The notes under the pieces: model-generated
The model's database searches: none
What the model saw: the letters and a program-made list of their open reading frames with translations, nothing else
What the model was told of the DNA's origin: nothing
Source of the DNA: Scatomorpha gallistercoris
GTDB taxonomy: Bacteria; Bacillota; Clostridia; Oscillospirales; Oscillospiraceae
Direction of reading: 5' to 3'
NCBI GenBank assembly: GCA_018713005.1
Contig: DVFX01000053.1
Coordinates: 1-11,601 of the forward strand
Length of the DNA stretch: 11,601 bases
Position numbers and translations under genes: made by a program
In this document: positions 1-6,186 of the stretch, one piece after another
Layout: each line of letters begins with the position of its first letter
Numbering within the stretch: position 1 is the stretch's first letter

Positions 1-632
1 CGATCGGCCAGCGCGTAGACCTGGGCGACATGCTCAAGGGAACTGCGGTGCGCTTCACCAAGAAGGGAACCGTGGAGGTCGACAAGATCACTCTCCAGAC
101 CGACGAGTCCGATATATTCGCAGGCGGCGACGTGGTCACCGGCGCCGGCTTCGCCATCGACGCCATAGCTGCCGGCAAGGAAGCCAGCATTTCCATACAC
201 CGATTTGTGCACGAAGGCCAGAGCCTGGTGCTCGGCCGCGCCGTTAAAGAATATCTCTCCCTCGACAAGGCTGCGGCCCGCGTCGCTGTGCGCGGCCTGA
301 ATCTCACGGCGCGCCAGAAGGCTGCCGAGGCCAGCCCCGCCGAGGCCGTCAAGACCTTCCGTGACCTGCGCGGCACCCTGACAGAGGAGCAGATGAAGAA
401 GGAGACCGAGCGCTGCCTTGGCTGCGGCGCTGTGGTGCTCGACGAGTACATGTGCGTCGGCTGCGGCATCTGCACCACGAAGTGCAAGTTCGACGCCATC
501 CACCTCGAGCGTGTCCGTGACGTCGAGGGCCTGGACTACGACAAGCTTGTTCCCAGCCTTGCCCCGCATGTGATGAAGCGCTACGGCAACATCGCCATCA
601 AGAGCCTGACCAAACCGCTCAGCCGCAAATAA
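1..632 (+). CDS. FAD/NAD(P)-dependent oxidoreductase with C-terminal 4Fe-4S domain (C-terminal fragment)
   Basis: The reading frame is open from base 3 at the left edge to TAA at 630-632, so the gene begins outside the window; the ATG at 30 is internal. The visible part carries the second FAD-binding signature of GltD-like pyridine-nucleotide oxidoreductases (SDIFAGGDVVTGAGF followed by AIDAIAAGKEAS), then a linker, then a cysteine-rich tail: CLGCG followed by CVGCGICTTKC, a CxxCxxCxxxC pattern typical of one 4Fe-4S cluster. The usual proline after the last cysteine is lysine. Family knowledge suggests a cytoplasmic enzyme passing electrons between NAD(P)H, flavin and an iron-sulfur centre, as in glutamate synthase small-subunit relatives. 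The substrate cannot be told from this fragment. A strong terminator follows 6 bases after the stop, so the gene ends its transcription unit. Confidence 0.85.
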   Translation, partial: IGQRVDLGDMLKGTAVRFTKKGTVEVDKITLQTDESDIFAGGDVVTGAGFAIDAIAAGKEASISIHRFVHEGQSLVLGRAVKEYLSLDKAAARVAVRGLNLTARQKAAEASPAEAVKTFRDLRGTLTEEQMKKETERCLGCGAVVLDEYMCVGCGICTTKCKFDAIHLERVRDVEGLDYDKLVPSLAPHVMKRYGNIAIKSLTKPLSRK

Positions 633-638
633 ACGCAG

Positions 639-665
639 GAGAGCCCCAGAAGGGGCTCTCTTTTT
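639..665 (+). terminator. Rho-independent terminator of the oxidoreductase gene
   Basis: A 9-bp perfect stem, GAGAGCCCC (639-647) with GGGGCTCTC (652-660), closes a 4-base AGAA loop and is followed directly by TTTTT (661-665). It lies 6 bases after the stop codon and separates this unit from the dapF operon. Confidence 0.95.
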
Positions 666-688
666 ATGCCGCGCAAACGCTGCGGGGA

Positions 689-741
689 GATACAAAAAAC
701 ACAAAAAAACATCCAGCGGGACTAAATTGCTTTTTTGTATC
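689..741. repeat. 11-bp AT-rich perfect inverted repeat in the dapF upstream region
   Basis: GATACAAAAAA at 689-699 is the exact reverse complement of TTTTTTGTATC at 731-741, with a 31-base spacer. It lies between the preceding terminator and the dapF promoter. It could be a binding site for a looped or dimeric regulator, or a relic of a terminator. The sequence alone does not decide. Confidence 0.5.
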
Positions 742-790
742 TTTCAGACGCGTTCGGCGCGGGCTTTGTGACGGCACGGCGCAAAGGGTC

Positions 791-819
791 TTGCAACCAC
801 GGGGGAAGTCATATATAAT
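791..819 (+). promoter_or_regulatory. Sigma-A-type promoter of the dapF operon
   Basis: TTGCAA (791-796) and TATAAT (814-819) are separated by exactly 17 bases, close to the housekeeping consensus. Transcription would start near 826, giving a leader of about 45 bases before the GTG start of dapF. The -10 box and the bases after it (TATAATAAATTGATA, 814-828) recur exactly in the rpe promoter. Confidence 0.85.
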
Positions 820-829
820 AAATTGATAA

Positions 830-863
830 CGCCGCGAGGCGGCGAGTTCACTGATGGGAGTGA
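830..863 (+). promoter_or_regulatory. dapF 5' leader: two small hairpins, the second covering the ribosome binding site
   Basis: A first hairpin pairs CGCCGC (830-835) with GCGGCG (839-844). A second pairs TCACT (848-852) with AGTGA (859-863) around a GATGGG loop. The likely Shine-Dalgarno sequence GGGAG (856-860) lies partly in this second loop and partly in its 3' arm, 9 bases before the GTG start, so folding could restrain translation. The stems are short, and a regulatory role is inference. Confidence 0.4.
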
Positions 864-869
864 CTAAGT

Positions 870-1709
870 GTGAAGTTTACTAAAATGCAAGGCTGCGGCA
901 ACGACTATGTGTACGTCAACTGCTTTGAGGAGGACCTGCCCGAGGCGGCCAGGCCCGAGTTTTCCCGCAAGGTGTCCGACAGGCACTTCGGCGCGGGCAG
1001 CGACGGGCTTATCTGCATCTGCCCATCCGACAAGGCCGACTTCAAGATGGATATGTACAACGCCGACGGCTCGCAGGCGCAGATGTGCGGCAACGGAATC
1101 CGCTGCGTCGCCAAGTACGTCTACGAGCGCGGCATGACCGACAAGACCGTAATCGACGTTGAAACCGGCGCGGGCGTCAAGACGCTCTGGCTTAACCTGG
1201 AGGACGGCGTGGTTGAGAGCGTGCGCGTCTGCATGGGTACGCCCGTCTTTGAGCCCGCCCAGATACCCGTTGACGCCTCCGGCACGGCTTTTATAGACCA
1301 GCCCATTGAGGTCGGCGGCAACATGTGGAACGTCACCGCTGTCTCCGTCGGCAACCCCCACTGCGTCGTGTTCGTCGACGACGTGGAGTGGATGGATTTG
1401 CCGAGCATCGGCCCGCTCTTCGAGAACCATCCGCTCTTCCCGGAGCGCGTGAACACTGAGTTCGTCCAGGTCATCGACCGCAATAAGCTCAAGATGCGCG
1501 TCTGGGAGCGCGGCAGCGGCGAGACGATGGCCTGCGGCACCGGCTCCAGCGCCGCCCTGGCGGCCGCCGTGGTCAACGGCAGGTGCGAAAACTCCGCCAG
1601 GCTCATCCTGCGCGGCGGCGAGCTGATGATAGAGTGGGACCGCGACAAGAACCTCATCTACATGACCGGCCCGGCCGTCACCGTGTACGACGGCGAATTC
1701 CTCATCTGA
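870..1709 (+). CDS. dapF: Diaminopimelate epimerase
   Basis: Interconverts LL- and meso-diaminopimelate in the cytoplasm, the last step before meso-DAP enters lysine or peptidoglycan synthesis. At 279 aa it has the usual family length. The N-terminus MKFTKMQGCGNDY matches the family opening, which supports the GTG start at 870 over the internal ATG at 885. Both catalytic cysteines of this cofactor-independent racemase are visible: Cys73 in QMCGNGIRC and Cys222 in ETMACGTGSSA. The substrate-binding stretch SVGNPHCVVFVDD (about 159-171) is also present. The weak GGGAG ribosome binding site and GTG start suggest modest translation. It is the first gene of the operon, 13 bases before dapL, which makes its substrate. 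Confidence 0.97.
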   Translation: MKFTKMQGCGNDYVYVNCFEEDLPEAARPEFSRKVSDRHFGAGSDGLICICPSDKADFKMDMYNADGSQAQMCGNGIRCVAKYVYERGMTDKTVIDVETGAGVKTLWLNLEDGVVESVRVCMGTPVFEPAQIPVDASGTAFIDQPIEVGGNMWNVTAVSVGNPHCVVFVDDVEWMDLPSIGPLFENHPLFPERVNTEFVQVIDRNKLKMRVWERGSGETMACGTGSSAALAAAVVNGRCENSARLILRGGELMIEWDRDKNLIYMTGPAVTVYDGEFLI

Positions 1710-1722
1710 CACGAGGTGTAAA

Positions 1723-2934
1723 ATGCTCAAACTCAACGAGAACTATATGAAGCTGCCCGGCAGCTACCTCTTCGCCGAGATTGCACGCCGCACTGCGGCC
1801 TACAGCGAGGCCCACCCCGACAAGCGCCTCATAAAGCTGGGCATAGGCGACGTCACGCTGCCCCTGCCTGCGGCCTGCGTGGACGCGCTCAAGCGCGCCG
1901 CGGACGAGATGGGCGACAAGGCCGGCTTCATGGGCTACGGCCCCTACGAGGGCTACGATTTCCTGCGCGAGGCCATAGTCAAGAACGACTACGAGCCCTA
2001 CGGCGCCAAGATAAGCGCCGACGAAATCTTTATCTCCGACGGCGCCAAGAGCGACTGCGGCAACATCGGCGACATCTTCTCAGAGGACTGCGTCGTCGCG
2101 GTCTGCGACCCCGTGTACCCCGTGTACATCGACGCCAACGCCATGAGCGGCCGCGCGGGCGAGTACGTCGGCGGCAAGTGGACGAACATCGTCTACATGC
2201 CCTGCACGGCGGAGAACGGCTTCATCCCGGAGCTGCCAGAGCGGGTACCCGACCTCATCTACCTGTGCTTCCCGAACAACCCCACCGGCATGGCCGCGAC
2301 ACGCGGGCAGCTCCAGCCCTGGGTGGACTACGCCAACGAGCACGGCAGCGTCATCCTCTACGACGCGGCCTACCGCGCGTATATATCCGACCCGTCCCTG
2401 CCCAGGAGCATCTACGAGCTCCCGGGAGCCGAGACCTGCGCCATAGAATTCTGCAGCTTTTCCAAGACAGCGGGCTTCACCGGCACGCGCTGCGGCTGGA
2501 CGGTCATACCCCGCGCGTTGGTGCGTTGCGGCGAGAGCCTGTACGACATGTGGATGCGCCGCCAGTCGACCAAGTTCAACGGCACGGCCTATGTCATCCA
2601 GCGCGCGGCGGAGGCGGTGTACTCTCCCGAGGGCAGGGAGCAGGTCGCCGGGCTCATCGGCTACTACATGACCAACGCGCGCGTCATACGCAGCGGGCTC
2701 AGCGGAGCCGGGCTCGAGGTCTACGGCGGCACGGATTCACCCTATATTTGGTTCCGGGCTCCCGGCGGCCAGGGAAGCTGGGAATTCTTTGACCGGCTCC
2801 TCGCCGAGGCCAACGTGGTCACAACGCCGGGCGCGGGATTCGGACCCAGTGGAGAGGGCTTCATCAGGCTTACCGCCTTCGGCGACGCGGACAACACCCG
2901 CGAGGCCGTGGAGCGCATAAAGAAAATGCTCTGA
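1723..2934 (+). CDS. dapL: LL-diaminopimelate aminotransferase
   Basis: PLP-dependent class I/II aminotransferase (403 aa) that converts tetrahydrodipicolinate and glutamate directly to LL-diaminopimelate, bypassing the succinylase and acetylase routes. The N-terminus (MLKLNENYMKLPGSYLF) and the early IKLGIGDVTLPLP stretch match the DapL subfamily. Visible fold-type I residues are the FPNNPTG motif (183-189, Asn185 and Asn186), Asp214 in ILYDAAY, the Schiff-base lysine Lys248 in SFSKTAGFTGTRCGW, and the substrate-carboxylate arginine Arg382 in GFIRLT. GAGGTG at 1713-1718 lies 4 bases before the ATG. Pairing with dapF makes a complete two-step route from tetrahydrodipicolinate to meso-DAP and firmly supports the subfamily call. 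Confidence 0.96.
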   Translation: MLKLNENYMKLPGSYLFAEIARRTAAYSEAHPDKRLIKLGIGDVTLPLPAACVDALKRAADEMGDKAGFMGYGPYEGYDFLREAIVKNDYEPYGAKISADEIFISDGAKSDCGNIGDIFSEDCVVAVCDPVYPVYIDANAMSGRAGEYVGGKWTNIVYMPCTAENGFIPELPERVPDLIYLCFPNNPTGMAATRGQLQPWVDYANEHGSVILYDAAYRAYISDPSLPRSIYELPGAETCAIEFCSFSKTAGFTGTRCGWTVIPRALVRCGESLYDMWMRRQSTKFNGTAYVIQRAAEAVYSPEGREQVAGLIGYYMTNARVIRSGLSGAGLEVYGGTDSPYIWFRAPGGQGSWEFFDRLLAEANVVTTPGAGFGPSGEGFIRLTAFGDADNTREAVERIKKML

Positions 2935-2953
2935 TATTTACGGAGGACGCAAT

Positions 2954-3676
2954 ATGAAACTGATAGTCGGCAGCAAAGAGGAAGTAACCAGGAAGGCGGC
3001 GCAGCGCTATGTGGAGCTGCTCGGCCGCAAGCCGGAGGCAGTACTCGGCCTGGCCACGGGCTCCACGCCCCTGGGCCTGTACGCCGAGCTCGCCAGGCTC
3101 TGCGCGGCGGGGGAAGTGTCCTTTGCCGGGGCCAAGAGCTTCAACCTTGACGAGTACGTCGGCCTGGACGGCACGAATGACCAGAGCTACAGGTACTTCA
3201 TGGATAAGAACCTCTTCGAGCACATAGACATCAAGCCGGAGAACACCCATGTACCCTCGGGCTTTGTGAAGAGCGACGAGGAAGCCGAGCAGTACGACGC
3301 GGAGATAGCGGCCGCAGGCGGCATAGATTTGCAGCTGCTGGGAATAGGCCACAACGGCCACATCGGCTTCAACGAGCCGCTCACGCCCTTCACCTCGCTC
3401 ACGCATATAGTCAAGCTCACCGAGCGCACCCGTGAGGCCAACCGCCGCTTCTTCAGCAGCATGGACGAGGTGCCGACGCACGCGGTGACGATGGGCATAC
3501 ATACGGTCATGCTCGCCAAGAGCATAATCCTCATGGCCTTCGGCGAGGACAAGGCGGAGATAATCAAGCAGACGGTCCAGGGCAGGCCGGAGATAGCCGT
3601 ACCCGCCAGCCTGCTGCAGCTCCACGAGGACGTGGAGGTCTATCTGGACGAAGCGGCCGCCAGCCTTCTGTCCTGA
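2954..3676 (+). CDS. nagB: Glucosamine-6-phosphate deaminase/isomerase
   Basis: Interconverts glucosamine-6-phosphate with fructose-6-phosphate plus ammonia. At 240 aa it matches the short Bacillus-type NagB rather than the about 266-aa enterobacterial form. Visible motifs are the phosphate-binding loop LATGSTPLGLY (33-43), the catalytic Asp66 in FNLDEY, and GIGHNGHIGFNEP (130-142) with His136 and Glu141; Asn134 replaces the enterobacterial Asp, as in Bacillus-like enzymes. GGAGG (2942-2946) precedes the ATG by 7 bases. NagB usually accompanies nagA and amino-sugar uptake genes. Here it sits between dapL and glmM with none of those, so it may supply or drain GlcN6P for wall synthesis. That direction is inference. 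A sugar-phosphate isomerase of different specificity within the same fold is less likely. Confidence 0.93.
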   Translation: MKLIVGSKEEVTRKAAQRYVELLGRKPEAVLGLATGSTPLGLYAELARLCAAGEVSFAGAKSFNLDEYVGLDGTNDQSYRYFMDKNLFEHIDIKPENTHVPSGFVKSDEEAEQYDAEIAAAGGIDLQLLGIGHNGHIGFNEPLTPFTSLTHIVKLTERTREANRRFFSSMDEVPTHAVTMGIHTVMLAKSIILMAFGEDKAEIIKQTVQGRPEIAVPASLLQLHEDVEVYLDEAAASLLS

Positions 3677-3690
3677 ATCTGTCAAACCCG

Positions 3691-3722
3691 GACTTACGGC
3701 CCGCGAAAGCGGGCCGAAGGTC
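3691..3722 (+). other. Intercistronic hairpin between nagB and glmM
   Basis: CGGCCCGC (3697-3704) pairs perfectly with GCGGGCCG (3709-3716) around a GAAA tetraloop. The helix extends outward through an A-A mismatch and a G-T wobble to about 3691-3722. No T tract follows (TGTTATTC), so it is more likely an RNA stability or processing element, or a partial attenuator, than a full terminator. The glmM ribosome binding site starts about 9 bases further on. Confidence 0.65.
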
Positions 3723-3741
3723 TGTTATTCTGGAGGAATAC

Positions 3742-5094
3742 ATGTCAAAATACTTTGGAACCGACGGCTTCCGTGGTGAAGCCAATGTGGATTTGACCGC
3801 CGAGCACGCCTTCAAGATTGGGCGTTTCATCGGCTGGTACTACGGCCGCGAGCACAAGGCCAAGATAGTCATAGGCAAGGACACCCGCCGTTCGAGCTAC
3901 ATGTTCGAGTGCGCGCTCTCCGCGGGACTCACCAGCTCCGGCGCGGACGCCTACCTGCTGCACGTCACCACCACGCCCAGCGTGAGCTACATAGCGCGCG
4001 TGGACGACTTCGACTGCGGCGTTATGATAAGCGCCAGCCACAACCCCTACCACGACAACGGCATCAAGCTCCTCAACAGCCAGGGTGAGAAGATGGAGGA
4101 GAGCGTCCTCGACGAGATTGAGGCCTACCTCGACGGTAATGCGCCGGAGCCTCCTCACGCCACCGGCGCGGGCATAGGCCGCACCATAGACTACTCCGCG
4201 GGCCGCAACCGATACATCGGTTACCTCATCAGCCTGTCCACCCACTCCTACAAGGGCGTGAAGGTCGGCCTGGACTGCGCCAACGGCAGCACCTGGATGA
4301 TAGCCAAGAGCGTGTTCGACGCCCTGGGTGCGGACACCTACGTCATCGGCAACAAGCCCGACGGCCTGAACATCAACGTCGACTGCGGCTCCACCCACAT
4401 CGCGGCGCTGCAGCAGCTTGTCCGTGAGAACCACCTGGACGTGGGCTTCGCCTTTGACGGCGACGCCGACCGCTGCCTGGCCGTCGACGAGTTCGGCGGT
4501 TACGTCTCCGGCGACGAGATTATGTACATGTGCGCCAAGCACATGAAAGAGCGCGGCAGGCTCGACAACGACACCCTGGTCACCACGGTTATGAGCAACT
4601 TCGGCCTTTACAAGGCCCTCGATGAGGCCGGAATCAGGTACGAAAAGACCGCTGTCGGCGACAAATACGTCTGGGAGAACATGCGCGAAAACGGCCACCT
4701 CATCGGCGGCGAGCAGAGCGGCCACATCATCTTCTCCAAGTACGCCACCACGGGCGACGGCCTCATCACCGCCATCAAGGTCATGCAGGTCATGCTTGAC
4801 ACCAAGCTGCCGTTGAGCAAGCTGCGCGAGCCCGTCACCATCTATCCCCAGGTGCTCAAGAACGTCATCGTCGACGACAAGGACGGCACCCTGGCCGACG
4901 CGGCCGTCACCGCCAGCGTGGCCAAAGTGGAGGCGGAATTGGGCAACACGGGCCGCGTCCTCCTGCGCAAGAGCGGCACCGAGCCGGTGCTGCGCGTCAT
5001 GGCCGAGGCTGAGACCGACGAGCGCTGCGAGGCTGCTGTGGACGAAATAATCGACGCCATGCGCGCCAGCGGGCATCTGTTGAAGGTGAAATGA
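3742..5094 (+). CDS. glmM: Phosphoglucosamine mutase (GlmM-type phosphohexomutase)
   Basis: Alpha-D-phosphohexomutase of 450 aa, the usual GlmM length. It is expected to turn glucosamine-6-phosphate into glucosamine-1-phosphate in the cytoplasm, on the way to UDP-GlcNAc. The four family signatures occur in order: KYFGTDGFRG at the N-terminus, the phosphoserine loop ISASHNP (96-102, Ser99), the metal-binding DGDADR (239-244), the sugar-specificity loop GGEQSGH (322-328), and the phosphate-binding RKSGTEP (409-415). GEQSGH favours GlmM over phosphomannomutase (usually GEMSGH). TGGAGGAA lies just before the ATG. The family tolerates several sugars, so activity on other hexose phosphates is possible, but neighbouring nagB and a GlmU-C-like gene favour GlmM. 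The stop codon overlaps the next start. Confidence 0.9.
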   Translation: MSKYFGTDGFRGEANVDLTAEHAFKIGRFIGWYYGREHKAKIVIGKDTRRSSYMFECALSAGLTSSGADAYLLHVTTTPSVSYIARVDDFDCGVMISASHNPYHDNGIKLLNSQGEKMEESVLDEIEAYLDGNAPEPPHATGAGIGRTIDYSAGRNRYIGYLISLSTHSYKGVKVGLDCANGSTWMIAKSVFDALGADTYVIGNKPDGLNINVDCGSTHIAALQQLVRENHLDVGFAFDGDADRCLAVDEFGGYVSGDEIMYMCAKHMKERGRLDNDTLVTTVMSNFGLYKALDEAGIRYEKTAVGDKYVWENMRENGHLIGGEQSGHIIFSKYATTGDGLITAIKVMQVMLDTKLPLSKLREPVTIYPQVLKNVIVDDKDGTLADAAVTASVAKVEAELGNTGRVLLRKSGTEPVLRVMAEAETDERCEAAVDEIIDAMRASGHLLKVK

Positions 5095-5753
5095 TGTACA
5101 CGATAACTGATCTACTCGACCTTAGCCACACCATTGCCGCCGGGCTCTTTGAGGGCAGGACCTATCCCTGGGAGGTCCTGGGCGGCATCAAGGACTTCAT
5201 CCTCGCCCTCGGGCCCACGCTGCCGGAGGAGGAGTACGACCACCCGGCTGAAGGTGTCTGGATAGCGAAGGACGCCACGGTGTTCCCCTCGGCGTATATC
5301 GGTGCGCCCTGCATCATCGACCACGGCGCCGAAGTGCGCCACTGCGCCTTCATCCGCGGCAGCGCGATAGTCGGCAAGGGCTGCGTCGTGGGCAACAGCG
5401 TGGAGCTCAAGAACGTCGTGCTCTTCGACTCAGTGCAGACGCCGCACTACAACTACGTCGGCGATAGCATCCTGGGCTACAAGTCGCACATGGGCGCGGG
5501 CAGCATCACCTCGAACGTCAAGAGCGACAAGACCCTCGTCGTTGTGAAGAGCGGCGCGGAGCGCATCGAGACGGGCCTGAAGAAGTTCGGGGCCATCCTC
5601 GGCGACAACGTCGAGGTCGGCTGCAACAGCGTCCTGAACCCGGGCAGCGTCCTGGGCAGGGGAGTGAGCGTGTATCCCACGAGCAGCGTGCGCGGCGTCA
5701 TCCCCGCCGGGCACATATACAAGTCCGCAGACGAGATAGTCGAACGCAAATAA
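5091..5753 (+). CDS. Left-handed beta-helix (GlmU C-terminal-like) nucleotidyl/acetyltransferase family protein
   Basis: A 220-aa hexapeptide-repeat protein with a helical N-terminal cap (about 1-50). From about 55 to 205 it has turns of a left-handed beta helix (VWIAKDATV, SAIVGKGCVV, AILGDNVEV, SVLGRGVSV). The stretch PHYNYVGDSILG (118-129), then MGAGSITSN, resembles the GlmU acetyltransferase active site; His119 and Tyr122 align with the HLTY residues there, but the NYDG motif is replaced by NVKSDK. It has no N-terminal pyrophosphorylase domain, although such proteins are often labelled UDP-GlcNAc pyrophosphorylase. Two ATGs are adjacent: 5091 gives an ATGA overlap with glmM, while 5094 is better spaced from AAGGTG (5083-5088); they differ by one Met. 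Acetylation of GlcN-1-P or a related sugar nucleotide is inferred from the neighbours. Confidence 0.8.
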   Translation: MMYTITDLLDLSHTIAAGLFEGRTYPWEVLGGIKDFILALGPTLPEEEYDHPAEGVWIAKDATVFPSAYIGAPCIIDHGAEVRHCAFIRGSAIVGKGCVVGNSVELKNVVLFDSVQTPHYNYVGDSILGYKSHMGAGSITSNVKSDKTLVVVKSGAERIETGLKKFGAILGDNVEVGCNSVLNPGSVLGRGVSVYPTSSVRGVIPAGHIYKSADEIVERK

Positions 5754-5757
5754 GACC

Positions 5758-5796
5758 AGTTACCCGGGGCCGTCCCCGGGTAACTTTGATTTTTTT
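5758..5796 (+). terminator. Rho-independent terminator of the dapF-to-beta-helix operon
   Basis: AGTTACCCGGGG (5758-5769) pairs perfectly with CCCCGGGTAACT (5774-5785) around a 4-base CCGT loop. A T-rich tail including seven T in a row (5790-5796) follows. It begins 5 bases after the last stop codon of the operon. Confidence 0.95.
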
Positions 5797-5834
5797 GTAT
5801 TTTTTGTAGCGCAATACAGGCATTCCTGCGTGAA

Positions 5835-5978
5835 TGCAGCCACAGGCGGCTGCGGACACTTCTGGGGCGCTTTGCCACGCCGCCCTCGGCTGCGCCCATT
5901 ACGTCGGGCGACGTGTTATCCGGTGGGTACCCCCACGGGCCACCGCCCTAGGCTGCGCCATCCCCGCCTGGCGGCGGG
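5835..5978. repeat. Degenerate mosaic copy of the hairpin repeat family
   Basis: The left part holds hairpin A of the family: GCAGCC (5836-5841), loop ACAGGC, GGCTGC (5848-5853). CTGGGGCGCTTT (5862-5873) then matches the left arm of hairpin B, after which the match breaks off. Two modules like the outer end of the long repeat follow: CCGCCCTCGGCTGC near 5881, and 5943-5978, which differs from 8030-8065 at 4 of 36 positions. Small extra hairpins occur at 5901-5914 (ACGTCG/CGACGT) and 5923-5936 (GTGGG/CCCAC). The arrangement suggests an internally deleted copy. No credible gene is seen in this gap. Confidence 0.6.
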
Positions 5979-6016
5979 AGCAATGTCTGGCGTGTGTGCC
6001 GGGTGGAATCTTTCTG

Positions 6017-6045
6017 TTGATTTGATTTCAGGTATGATGTATAAT
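6017..6045 (+). promoter_or_regulatory. Sigma-A-type promoter of rpe-recR
   Basis: TTGATT (6017-6022) and TATAAT (6040-6045) are 17 bases apart. TATAATAAATTGATA (6040-6054) matches the dapF promoter over 15 bases. A second TATAAT at 6053-6058 lacks a good -35 box. Transcription would start near 6052, leaving a leader of about 135 bases before rpe. Confidence 0.85.
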
Positions 6046-6070
6046 AAATTGATATAATGCGATAAATATC

Positions 6071-6107
6071 ACTGGGAGCACCGGGCTGATGGGACCCGGA
6101 GCCCCCT
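6071..6107 (+). promoter_or_regulatory. Structured rpe leader
   Basis: CCGGG (6081-6085) pairs with CCCGG (6095-6099) around the loop CTGATGGGA, the same 9-mer found at 851-859 in the dapF leader. Outer GGG and CCC bases may extend the stem. The leader is long for a two-gene operon, so a cis-acting RNA is possible. I could not match it to a known riboswitch class by eye. Confidence 0.35.
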
Positions 6108-6186
6108 ATATAAAGACTTTGCCGCGCGCACCGCCGTCATCTTATCTTACGCGCCCGGCATGTACGCCGTTACGGAGGTGCCGAAG

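Noticed and set aside
864..1736. 290-codon open frame on the minus strand opposite dapF
   Set aside because: Codon-bias shadow of dapF; both DapF cysteines and the full-length family match are on the plus strand.
3745..5076. 443-codon open frame on the minus strand opposite glmM
   Set aside because: It lies fully antisense to a clearly functional glmM, has an Ala/Val/Gly/His-rich composition typical of a GC-rich antisense shadow, and shows no known motif.
5862..5978. Small genes at 5830-6057
   Set aside because: The overlapping short frames sit on the degenerate repeat, lack ribosome binding sites and show no family features.
6061..6186. Known riboswitch in the rpe leader
   Set aside because: I could not fit the conserved cores of classes I know (THF, ZTP, guanidine, SAM, PreQ1, T-box) to this stretch by eye; only a simple hairpin is supported.
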